Below are positions 8,269 to 16,409 of a DNA stretch of 64,000 nt, one piece after another. Origin of the DNA: an uncultured Dokdonia sp. (GTDB lineage Bacteria > Bacteroidota > Bacteroidia > Flavobacteriales > Flavobacteriaceae). Location: assembly GCF_947496725.1 (NCBI RefSeq), contig NZ_CANMDS010000003.1:186001-250000 (forward strand), given 5' to 3'. A program made the translations under genes and the position numbers. How positions within the stretch are numbered: position 1 is the stretch's first letter; each line of letters starts with the position of its first letter. The notes under the pieces are model-generated. The model had not been told where the DNA came from, did no database searches, and saw only the letters and a list, made by a program, of their open reading frames with translations.

Positions 8269-9819
8269 TTAATCAAGTCCTCCTTTTCTTATGGGAGAAC
8301 GAGGCGTAGGCCATTCTCTTTGTTTACCAGACCTTCTATCTAGTGGGAGCACTGCTTGCTCACGAGAGGTAAATTCTGGATCTTCACTAGCCATATATGT
8401 AAGTATTGCAGTAAGGATTACATTATTGCGTACATCATCAAAAACGATCTTGTCATAAGTGTCACGGTTGGTGTGCCACGTATAATTCCAGTACGACCAG
8501 CTCAAACTACTGAGACTAAACCCTGGAGCTCCAGCAGCTTGAAATGAAGCGTAGTCTGACCCTCCTTGTGCTGGCGCACCAGGAAATGTAGTTTCTATCT
8601 CATCTGTTATTTCCTTAGGTACAGCATTTAACCATCTGTTTAAATAATCATAACTACGTAAGAAACCGCCACCATTAAGGCGCACAACACGACCTGTGCC
8701 ATTATCTTGATTAAATGATGCTTGCACTTTTGCTACAATTTCTGGGTGATCTTCTACAAAGGCTCTTGAGCCATTAAGCCCTTGTTCTTCACTTCCCCAA
8801 TGACCTACTAGTATAGTACGTTTTGGGTTAGGATAGATTTTTTTAAGTACACGCATAGCTTCCATCATTACAAGCGTACCCGTTCCATTGTCTGTAGCTC
8901 CTGTACCGCCATCCCAAGAATCAAAATGAGCCGATAATATGACATACTCCTCTGGCTTTTCTGTCCCCTTTATTTCTGCTATGGTATTAAATGTAGGTAC
9001 GGTACCCAGTTCTTTTGAGATTGCTGTAATATTAATTTTAGGAGTATTACCAGATTCAGATAGTCTATAAAGCATACCGTAATCTTCTAGTTCAAGATCT
9101 ACGGTAGGTATTTCTTTTGTTCTAGCACTAAATATCTTATTAACTCCAAAACCTCTTGACCAGTTAGAAGTTACGATACCTACGGCTCCTGCATTTTCTA
9201 ATGCTTCTGGTAAACCTCTACTAGTGTATCCCGTGCGCTGTATGTTGTCATTCCATAAGTTTGATAGAGAGTCGCGTTGTTTTTTCATTTTGGCAAACGA
9301 CTTTTCGGTAGCAAACTCTTCCCAGTTATAATCTGGGCGTCCCGTGATTTGCGGTTTTGAAATAAGAACAATCTTACCCTTTACGGTTGGCAGCCATTTT
9401 TTAAACTCCGTTGCGTTTTTAATAGTAGGTAGGGTGATAACCTCTGCAGTAACACCTTCCTTTGAAGTACTTGGATTCCAGGCTAGTTGCGTACCTCTTA
9501 AACTCTGTACTCTGGGCTCAAGCATATCTATGTGAGAAATTCCTCGTTCCCATCCTCGCCATTCTCCCCATTGCTCATTGCGAGCCTCTATACCCCAAGA
9601 TGCATATTGTTGTACAGCCCAGTCATTTGCAGCTTGCATTTGTGGTGTACCCACAAGTCTTGGGCCAAGCACATCTGTGATCTGGTGGGCAAGCGATTCT
9701 AACTGTGAATTTTGTGTGGCTTCCTTTATTAAAGCCTGCACCGTAGCATTGTCTCTTTGAGCTGTGAGTATTGAGCCCATAAACATACAAAGTACAAGTG
9801 AAGTAATACGTATTTTCAT
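8269..9819 (-). CDS. Exported M28-family metallopeptidase
   Basis: A 516-residue secreted peptidase with a signal peptide (residues ~1-20, cleaved after SILTA). The M28 zinc ligands are visible in order: SAHFDSWDGG, GATDNGTG, GSEEQGLNG (Glu pair), NQDNGTG and YTWHTNRDTYD. A PA-like inserted domain lies between ~125 and 260. The layout matches carboxypeptidase Q-like (PGCP) peptidases that trim dipeptides outside the cell. It is the first gene of a leftward row with the hydrolase, NTF2-like and MFS genes. Confidence 0.88.
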   Translation of the reverse strand: MKIRITSLVLCMFMGSILTAQRDNATVQALIKEATQNSQLESLAHQITDVLGPRLVGTPQMQAANDWAVQQYASWGIEARNEQWGEWRGWERGISHIDMLEPRVQSLRGTQLAWNPSTSKEGVTAEVITLPTIKNATEFKKWLPTVKGKIVLISKPQITGRPDYNWEEFATEKSFAKMKKQRDSLSNLWNDNIQRTGYTSRGLPEALENAGAVGIVTSNWSRGFGVNKIFSARTKEIPTVDLELEDYGMLYRLSESGNTPKINITAISKELGTVPTFNTIAEIKGTEKPEEYVILSAHFDSWDGGTGATDNGTGTLVMMEAMRVLKKIYPNPKRTILVGHWGSEEQGLNGSRAFVEDHPEIVAKVQASFNQDNGTGRVVRLNGGGFLRSYDYLNRWLNAVPKEITDEIETTFPGAPAQGGSDYASFQAAGAPGFSLSSLSWSYWNYTWHTNRDTYDKIVFDDVRNNVILTAILTYMASEDPEFTSREQAVLPLDRRSGKQREWPTPRSPIRKGGLD

Positions 9820-9944
9820 TTGGATTGATTTTAGACGTAGAAGTTACGAATGATAAATCAAACTCAATTAGAAAAAGAGGCAATTAACCTCATATATGCT
9901 TTGTAATGACTAGCTGGTGCTTAAAATTTTAGGGATAAAGTTTC

Positions 9945-9960
9945 CGCTTTCGCGAAAGCG
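9945..9960. repeat. Palindrome copy 5
   Basis: Exact copy, 9 bases beyond the stop of the GH13_18 gene, between two leftward genes. Confidence 0.9.
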
Positions 9961-9969
9961 GAATTCGCC

Positions 9970-11712
9970 CTACTCATTAGTGATAATCACGTTCTCACCA
10001 TTCTCTTGGAATGAGATTTTAAAGCGATTTGTTTTAAGGTTTGCTTGTAATACCACCCTGTTTACATCATTAGACCACGCGATATGTATTTCGTTTGCAG
10101 TACTGTTTGATATGGCCATCGTACCATTAAAAGCAGGAGATGTGTTACGTAATCGTAGCATCGCTAGTTGCATTTGTACCACTGGTTTCTGTAAGCCAGA
10201 TGTAATATCTTCTTGAGTAAGAGTTGTACGATTAATCTCTTTATGACCACCTGTGCCTGCAGCGTCTGCGGCGGCATAGTCATTTTTACCAGCAAAGAGG
10301 TCTAGGTACCACACCTGTGGGATACCTGGCATAAATATTTGTAACGCTCTTGCCAGTAGTAGCTTATTATCGTCTTCACCTAGCGCACTGTAAAAGGTTG
10401 CATTTACTTGGTAGTATGAGATTTTATTACCCTCTGGGTCGTATATATTTTTAACACGACCACCACGGTCAAGTATCGTATCTATAATATGCTCAATCTC
10501 TCGGTCTTTAAGTAGTCCTTGGTGTGTATTTCCTTTTTTATCTATGATGCCCTTAAGGTCTAAAACAGGAATCCCGTCGTGGCAACCTAGCATATTTACG
10601 GTCTTATAGCCCTTTGTAACGACTTCTTTTGCCCATTTTGTGAGTGCCGTATTATCACCAGTCTCAATGGTATGAATCACTAGACCCGGAAAGAAAAAAT
10701 CATAAATCTGATATCCCTCGCTTGCCACCTCGTCGTGTAAACCTAGTCCATACTCTGAGTGTATTTCTGGTAAAAGGGTAAGATCATACTTTTCGGCAAT
10801 CTGGCGTATGCGCTCTAAGTAGGTCCAGGTGCCAGGTTTATTAAAAAAATTAGTCTGTCCTACTTCTTTATGTAAGTAAGCAAAGGCATCAAGACGTAGT
10901 ATCTTACATCCAAAACTTGCCACCTTGCGAAGTGTTTCATCATAAAAATCCCACACTTCTGGCGCATTTGCATTTACATCCATCTGGCCCAGGTATGATC
11001 TATTTTTATGTACTATGTTTAATACATCTTGCTTGTGGGGTTGTACGCTTTCGCGAAAGCGTAATTCCTCTAGTATTCCTCCTGCCTCAATGGTCTCATT
11101 AATAAGAGTTATAGCGTGATCTTTATCATCTTGTGACAGACCTAGATGTGCTATGTCTTCAAGAGTAATGGGTTGTAGGGTGATTTTTTGGTAAAAAGTA
11201 TTCCAGTAAGGGCGCTCTGTGCCGTCTGGAAAAAGTACGTTAAGCACAGGTAAGCCTGGCTTACGCATAAATAACTTGTCCAAATATTGTTTTTCTGGAA
11301 CTGCAACGCCATCTTTATAACTTGCGGTATGATTTTTCCAAAAGTTATTCCAGTCTATAAAGAAGTCTTTATAAGGTGATGCGTCACCGTTTTTTAATAT
11401 ATCCTTAAACTGTGGAGAACCTACAGAAAGGTGGTTGAGCACAATATCAAATTTGAGCATAATATCTAGCTCTTTAAGTGCGTCAAGATCTGCTTGAGAG
11501 ACAAGCTCTTTATTAATATTGTAATCTACGATAGAAAACCCTCTGTCTAGATCACTATTAAAAAAGGTGGGTAAGACGTAAAATAGTGAAAATACATCCT
11601 TAAGCGCTGGTTTTTGAAGCAATGTTACGACATCACTGAGGTTAGTACCTATGCTATCTGGATATGCGTTAAGCATAACGCCGTTAGGGATTTGCGAAGT
11701 ATTTTTTGCCAT
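9970..11712 (-). CDS. GH13_18 glycoside phosphorylase (sucrose phosphorylase-like)
   Basis: A 580-residue enzyme that lines up with Bifidobacterium sucrose phosphorylase: YPDSIG at the start, LPTFFNSDLDRGFSIVDY, FDIVLNHLS, RKPGLP, nucleophile Asp275 (LRLDAFAY), acid/base Glu316 (LPEIHSE), Asp379 (GCHDGIP), and FMPGIPQVWYLDLFAGKND. The spacings between catalytic residues (41 and 63) are close to those of the family. GH13_18 also contains sucrose-6-phosphate, glucosylglycerol and glucosylglycerate phosphorylases, so the acceptor is open. It is longer than the Bifidobacterium enzyme because of insertions before the nucleophile; residues 218-222 (RFRES) come from a palindrome copy. No signal peptide, so cytoplasmic. 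Confidence 0.82.
   Translation of the reverse strand: MAKNTSQIPNGVMLNAYPDSIGTNLSDVVTLLQKPALKDVFSLFYVLPTFFNSDLDRGFSIVDYNINKELVSQADLDALKELDIMLKFDIVLNHLSVGSPQFKDILKNGDASPYKDFFIDWNNFWKNHTASYKDGVAVPEKQYLDKLFMRKPGLPVLNVLFPDGTERPYWNTFYQKITLQPITLEDIAHLGLSQDDKDHAITLINETIEAGGILEELRFRESVQPHKQDVLNIVHKNRSYLGQMDVNANAPEVWDFYDETLRKVASFGCKILRLDAFAYLHKEVGQTNFFNKPGTWTYLERIRQIAEKYDLTLLPEIHSEYGLGLHDEVASEGYQIYDFFFPGLVIHTIETGDNTALTKWAKEVVTKGYKTVNMLGCHDGIPVLDLKGIIDKKGNTHQGLLKDREIEHIIDTILDRGGRVKNIYDPEGNKISYYQVNATFYSALGEDDNKLLLARALQIFMPGIPQVWYLDLFAGKNDYAAADAAGTGGHKEINRTTLTQEDITSGLQKPVVQMQLAMLRLRNTSPAFNGTMAISNSTANEIHIAWSNDVNRVVLQANLKTNRFKISFQENGENVIITNE
11045..11062. repeat. Palindrome copy 6
   Basis: Exact 18-base copy inside the GH13_18 gene, read as RFRES. 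Confidence 0.9.
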
Positions 11713-11852
11713 ATCGGTAGTTCTTTGTGTTAACAGCTAAAGACCGTGTTTGAGTAGTTAAAAATAAAGAAACTTAGCTAGTCACAAATAGATATGCACC
11801 TACAATTATAATGTTGTATGCTACATTACCCGTAGTAAGCTATAAAAAGAAG

Positions 11853-14060
11853 TTACAGCACTAAAAGTCCTTTTTCTTTAAGTGTTTCCAGAGGTTTTGA
11901 AAACCAAAAAAGCTCAAAGTGCTCAAACTGTTCTTCATACGAGCTTTTAAGTTTTGAGTAAGTCATTAGCTGCTCACTCTGAGGGCTTAGAGCCGGTAGT
12001 ATAGCAATAACCCATCTGGCTTCTCCCTCACTGAGAGTAATCGTAAACTCATCACTTATGGTGTGAAATAGGAGCGTGGCAAGCTGTCTCTTTTTCTTTG
12101 AGAAGTAACTCACGATAGGCGTTGTACCTATCCAAACTATTTTTGCCGTAGGTTTTACACTTAGATTTACCTCTGTGTTGAGACAGTCTTCTATGTAATA
12201 TGGATCTATAGTAGATGTAGGAATATCAAAATCAAACCAGTCTTGTAACGGCATCTCAAAGCCTATACCGTGCATATAATTAAAGAGTGATTTCTTGAGT
12301 CCGTAGCTAAAGCTAGCGTGGTCTATCCCTGTGCTATCTGTAAAGTCTACATCATTATTTGCGAAGGTAATCTCGTTATAATGGGGTGTCACGCCATATG
12401 CTTCTGGATCTTGCCCTACAGGACTGTGAGCTGTGAGCGCAAACTGATGCCAAAATCCAGATTGTATAATACCTAGCTCAAAGAGCTGTCTCACCATCTC
12501 AAGGCTATCTACCGTTTCTTGTACCGTCTGTGTGGGATATCCATACATAAGGTAGGAGTGCACCATAATATTTGCCGCTGTAAAGTTGCGAGTAACTTGT
12601 GCCACTTGTGCAACCGTCACGCCTTTGTCTATAAGTTTAAGTAGCCTATCTGAAGCTACCTCAAGCCCTCCAGACACTGCAATACATCCAGATTCTTTAA
12701 GAAGTAGACATAGATCTGCAGTAAAGTTTTTTTCAAATCTAATATTTGTCCACCAGGTTACTACAAGCCCTCTACGAAGTATTTCTAGTGCTACAGCTTT
12801 CATTAGAGCTGGAGGAGCAGCTTCATCTACAAAGTGAAAACCGTTTTCGCCCGTTTGAGCGATAAGGGCTTCCATACGGTCTACAAGCGTGCGTGCTGCA
12901 ACAGGTTCATAAATCTTTATGTAGTCTAGTGAGATATCACAAAAAGTACATTTACCCCAGTAGCAGCCGTGTGCCATTGTGAGCTTGTTCCATCTGCCAT
13001 CACTCCACAGGCTGTGCATAGGGTTTGCAATCTCTATCACAGAGATATACTCATCTAGTAGCAAGTCATTATAATCTGGAGTTCCTACTTGTGCTTGCTT
13101 ATAGTCTTGTCTTGCCGTGTTATTTTTATAAACCACAGCACCATTTTCTATGAGAAACGTACGTTTATAGGTTGGGTTTTCAACTTTATGTATCACTGCA
13201 TCTATGAGTAGTGCAACGGGTAGCTCGCCATCATCTAGGGTGATAAAATCTGTAAACTCAAAAACTCTGGTATCTGTAATAGAGCGCAACTCTGTGTTAG
13301 GAAATCCACCGCCCATAGCCACTTTTACTTCCGGGTAATTTTTTTTGATGTAAGCACCACATCTCAGTGCACTGTATAAATTTCCGGGAAAAGGTACTGA
13401 GAGTAGTACTAGTTTTGGAACGCTTTCGCGAAAGCGGGCTTCTAGCAATCCAATTGTTATCTCATCTATATATGTGAGTTCTTGCTGTAACTCATCATAT
13501 AACTCGTCAAAGTTATTTGCGCTTTGACCTAGACGTTCTGCATATCTACTAAAACCAAAATTTGGGTCCACACATTCTACTAGAAAATCTGATAAATCTT
13601 CTAGATACAAGGTAGCAAGATGCTTTGCTCTGTCTTGCATTCCCATTTCACCAAAAGCCCAAGAGAGATCATCTAGTTGCTCAAAACGAGAGGCACGCGG
13701 TAAGAAGTTATCTGTACAAATGAGTCTAGCAAGCGTCTGGTTTTTACCTTGTAAGAAGGCAATTATTCTATCTAGCGGTTGCACGTACTGCGTACTAAGT
13801 GCAAGTATGCGCTGTGCATTTTCTGAGAGTGCTAGGTCTTGGGTTTTAACACTATCAAATATTTCTTGAAAGCTATCACTGGTAAATAAATTAAGTATTA
13901 CCTCAATACCCAGATCCATCTGGTAGCTTGTGATATCTATAGTATTAAGAAAACCTTTTATGTATGCTGTTGCCGGGTATGGCGTGTTAAGCTGTGTAAA
14001 GGGTGGTGTTATGAGTAATACGTCTTCCAATAGATTGAGAGGCTCTTTTGTGAGGTGCAA
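11853..14060 (-). CDS. B12-binding-type radical SAM protein
   Basis: A 735-residue protein. An N-terminal cobalamin-binding-like region (DVLLITPPFTQLNTPYPA, and KVAMGGGFPNTELRS at ~245-260) is followed by a radical SAM core with HGCYWGKCTFCD, giving cysteines at about 366, 371 and 374. That is C-x4-C-x2-C, one residue longer than the classic C-x3-C-x2-C. The reaction is unknown. The start is TTG at 14060; another TTG at 14030 is equally possible and fits relatives that begin near DVLLITPP. Residues 209-213 (RFRES) come from a palindrome copy. The gene follows the Dus gene by 18 bases. Confidence 0.78.
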   Translation of the reverse strand: MHLTKEPLNLLEDVLLITPPFTQLNTPYPATAYIKGFLNTIDITSYQMDLGIEVILNLFTSDSFQEIFDSVKTQDLALSENAQRILALSTQYVQPLDRIIAFLQGKNQTLARLICTDNFLPRASRFEQLDDLSWAFGEMGMQDRAKHLATLYLEDLSDFLVECVDPNFGFSRYAERLGQSANNFDELYDELQQELTYIDEITIGLLEARFRESVPKLVLLSVPFPGNLYSALRCGAYIKKNYPEVKVAMGGGFPNTELRSITDTRVFEFTDFITLDDGELPVALLIDAVIHKVENPTYKRTFLIENGAVVYKNNTARQDYKQAQVGTPDYNDLLLDEYISVIEIANPMHSLWSDGRWNKLTMAHGCYWGKCTFCDISLDYIKIYEPVAARTLVDRMEALIAQTGENGFHFVDEAAPPALMKAVALEILRRGLVVTWWTNIRFEKNFTADLCLLLKESGCIAVSGGLEVASDRLLKLIDKGVTVAQVAQVTRNFTAANIMVHSYLMYGYPTQTVQETVDSLEMVRQLFELGIIQSGFWHQFALTAHSPVGQDPEAYGVTPHYNEITFANNDVDFTDSTGIDHASFSYGLKKSLFNYMHGIGFEMPLQDWFDFDIPTSTIDPYYIEDCLNTEVNLSVKPTAKIVWIGTTPIVSYFSKKKRQLATLLFHTISDEFTITLSEGEARWVIAILPALSPQSEQLMTYSKLKSSYEEQFEHFELFWFSKPLETLKEKGLLVL
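13421..13436. repeat. Palindrome copy 7
   Basis: Exact copy inside the radical SAM gene, read as RFRES. Confidence 0.9.
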
Positions 14061-14078
14061 AGATAGCTTAATATCTTA

Positions 14079-15026
14079 CTATCGTTGTGCTGCGATTATT
14101 TCTCCTACGGCTTTTTGATACTTCATAGGGTTGCTTGCTTTTTTTATAGCCTTAAAAACCTTCTGTGGGTTGTGTGTAGACTGTGCAAAAAACTCCCAGA
14201 AGCCTTGCATTTTCATTTTGATAGGAGTGGGGCCAGAGAGGGCAGCATCATATTGTGTATAAATCTCATCGTGAAATTCTCTAAAGATTGCCCATCTATT
14301 TGCAGGATAGGCAGTAGTATCTGCCTTAATCATACTTGGTAAAAAAGGATCTGCAATAAGACCGCGACCTATCATAAAATGCTCGATAGAAGGGAAGCGC
14401 TCTCTCATTTTTCTAAACTGTGCTACCGTTGTGATATCACCGTTGTAATATAATTTGTGTTTTGCCGTGTCTATGCATTTTTGAAAACCCTCAAGATCTA
14501 CCCCACCTTTATATAACTGCTTACCTAGACGTGCGTGTATAGCCACACTCTTGAGCGGGTATTTTTCAAGAATAGGAAAAGAATTAATAATCTCTTCTGG
14601 ACTTTCATAGCCCAGTCGCATTTTCATTGAGATGGTAACATCTGTTTCCGTATGCGCACGGTCAAGTATGTGGTCTATTTTTTCTGTATTGCAAATAAGT
14701 CCAGATCCCATACCGCTTTTTGTGACCATAGGATAGGGACAGCCTAGATTCCAGTTAAGTTCTTTATAACCTAGCGACTGTATATATTTAATCACAAAAA
14801 TAAAGTCATCTGGATCTGCCGTCATTACTTGCGGGATGACCTCTAGCGATGTGTTTACTTCTGGATTTAAGTCTCGCTGGTAAGAGCCTTTTATGACTTG
14901 TTTTTTATTAAGTCGTATGTAAGGAGCATAGTAAGTGTCTATACCTCCAAAATATTTTTGTTGTGCATTGCGAAAACGAAAATCTGTAAAGCCCTGTAAG
15001 GGCGAAGAAAGGAGGTGGTAACTCAT
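14079..15026 (-). CDS. tRNA-dihydrouridine synthase
   Basis: A 315-residue flavoenzyme that reduces uridine in the D-loop of tRNA using FMN and NADPH. Visible motifs: SPLQGFTDFRFRNA at the N-terminus, LNWNLGCPYPMVTKSGMGSGL with the catalytic Cys, KMRLGY, AIHARLGKQLYKGG and YYNGDI, then FMIGRGLIADPFL. The C-terminal helical part is short, as in Bacteroidota DUS proteins. Which tRNA position it modifies cannot be told. It appears to be transcribed ahead of the radical SAM gene. Confidence 0.9.
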   Translation of the reverse strand: MSYHLLSSPLQGFTDFRFRNAQQKYFGGIDTYYAPYIRLNKKQVIKGSYQRDLNPEVNTSLEVIPQVMTADPDDFIFVIKYIQSLGYKELNWNLGCPYPMVTKSGMGSGLICNTEKIDHILDRAHTETDVTISMKMRLGYESPEEIINSFPILEKYPLKSVAIHARLGKQLYKGGVDLEGFQKCIDTAKHKLYYNGDITTVAQFRKMRERFPSIEHFMIGRGLIADPFLPSMIKADTTAYPANRWAIFREFHDEIYTQYDAALSGPTPIKMKMQGFWEFFAQSTHNPQKVFKAIKKASNPMKYQKAVGEIIAAQR

Positions 15027-15093
15027 TAAAACTAGTATCTGCTGCGAAGATAATTTTAATACACCTTAGTCTCGTTATTTTGCACAAAAAGTT

Positions 15094-15131
15094 ACACCCC
15101 TATGTATGACATTGTGCCTTACATAGGGGTG
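15094..15131 (-). terminator. Probable terminator of the NADP oxidoreductase gene
   Basis: A 12-base perfect inverted repeat (CACCCCTATGTA / TACATAGGGGTG) with a 14-base loop. On the reverse strand it is followed by AACTTTTTG, a weak T-run. Confidence 0.5.
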
Positions 15132-15155
15132 CAATAATAATACGTGTTATCTCGT

Positions 15156-16157
15156 CTATATCTTTACGAGCATCTTACCGGTGTTTTTACCATCAAAGAG
15201 GTCTATAAACGCTTGCGGTATATTTTCAAAACCTTCTACAATAGTATCTTCGTGGTGCAGTTTACCTTCTCCGTACCACTTACTAAGTTGTTGTACCCCT
15301 TCTGGAAAAGAATCCATATAATTAGACACTATAAATCCTTGCATCAAGGCACTATTCTTAATTAAAAATACCTGCGGACTCACACCAGTAGGCACTTTAT
15401 TATCATTATACACGGCAATTGCACCACAGTTTATAATACGTGCTTTCTGGTTAATATTAAAGAATACAGCGTCTGAGAGTTCTCCTCCCACGTTATCCCA
15501 GTATACATCTACACCATCTGGGCAGGTTCTCTGTATAGCAGCGTTTAGATCATCTTCTGTGTTGTAATTGAAGCCATCGTCATAGCCAAAATCTTTCTTA
15601 AGCTTTTCTATCTTTTCATCAGAGCCTGCAACACCTACCACGCGGCAGCCTTTTATTTTTGCTATTTGCCCTACGATACTTCCTACGGCGCCTGCTGCAC
15701 CAGATACGAGTATGGTTTCTCCTTCTTTAGGTTTTCCTATTTCTTTAAGGCCAAAGTATGCAGTAAGACCGGTCATACCTAGCGTACCAAGATATGCGGG
15801 TAGGGGAGCATTGTCTTTTGACACTTTGTGTAATTCTTCTCCAGTAGATTTCTGTACCTCTTTCCAGTCTAGCATACCAGATACATAATCTCCTTCTTTA
15901 AAGTTGTCATTTTTGGTCGCTATAACTTTTGCCACTACACCAGAGTGTATAGGCTTATTAAGCCCAAATGGCGGCACGTAAGATTTGGCATCTTGCATTC
16001 TTCCTCTTAGGTAAGGATCTACAGAGACGTATGTAGTTTCTAAGAGTATCTCACCATCATTTATTTCCGGCACTTGCTCTTCTGTAAATTCAAAATCACT
16101 AGATGACGGTTTGCCGCTCGGTCTATTTTTAAGTAGTATAACTTTTGTAGTATTCAT
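15156..16157 (-). CDS. NADP-dependent oxidoreductase, MDR superfamily (zinc-free)
   Basis: A 333-residue medium-chain reductase. The N-terminus (ILLKNRPSGKPSSSDFEF) and YVSVDPYLRGRM are typical of the leukotriene B4 dehydrogenase / CurA group of NADPH-dependent alkenal or ketone reductases. The cofactor loop is VSGAAGAVGSIVGQIAKIKG at ~150, followed by YWDNVGGELSD. No zinc-binding Cys/His set is seen. The physiological substrate is unknown; reduction of reactive enals is a reasonable guess. It is monocistronic, with a palindrome copy 130 bases upstream and a hairpin downstream. Confidence 0.85.
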   Translation of the reverse strand: MNTTKVILLKNRPSGKPSSSDFEFTEEQVPEINDGEILLETTYVSVDPYLRGRMQDAKSYVPPFGLNKPIHSGVVAKVIATKNDNFKEGDYVSGMLDWKEVQKSTGEELHKVSKDNAPLPAYLGTLGMTGLTAYFGLKEIGKPKEGETILVSGAAGAVGSIVGQIAKIKGCRVVGVAGSDEKIEKLKKDFGYDDGFNYNTEDDLNAAIQRTCPDGVDVYWDNVGGELSDAVFFNINQKARIINCGAIAVYNDNKVPTGVSPQVFLIKNSALMQGFIVSNYMDSFPEGVQQLSKWYGEGKLHHEDTIVEGFENIPQAFIDLFDGKNTGKMLVKI

Positions 16158-16284
16158 ATCGATTTAGTTTTAATTTAAAGTACAAGTTGTGTTGTATAAT
16201 TCCTATTCCCTAGGTGATATTAGGTTTTATTTAACGCCGGTTGTAAATATGAAGTTAAGGTACTTTTGAGATAGGGTTTTATTA

Positions 16285-16300
16285 CGCTTTCGCGAAAGCG
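16285..16300. repeat. Palindrome copy 8
   Basis: Exact copy in the spacer between the pyc terminator and the MDR reductase promoter region. Confidence 0.9.
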
Positions 16301-16335
16301 GACTCACAACCTGTAAAAGTACTTGTACTCTTGAG

Positions 16336-16369
16336 AACAAAAAAAGCCGCCTGTCAAGAGGCGGCTTTA
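16336..16369 (-). terminator. Rho-independent terminator after pyc
   Basis: Stem AAAGCCGCCT / AGGCGGCTTT with a short loop. On the reverse strand it ends in a run of T, directly after the pyc stop. Confidence 0.8.
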
Positions 16370-16409
16370 CCGAGTATCTCATCAAAAATTGTGAGATGCA
16401 GGGGGTGGC

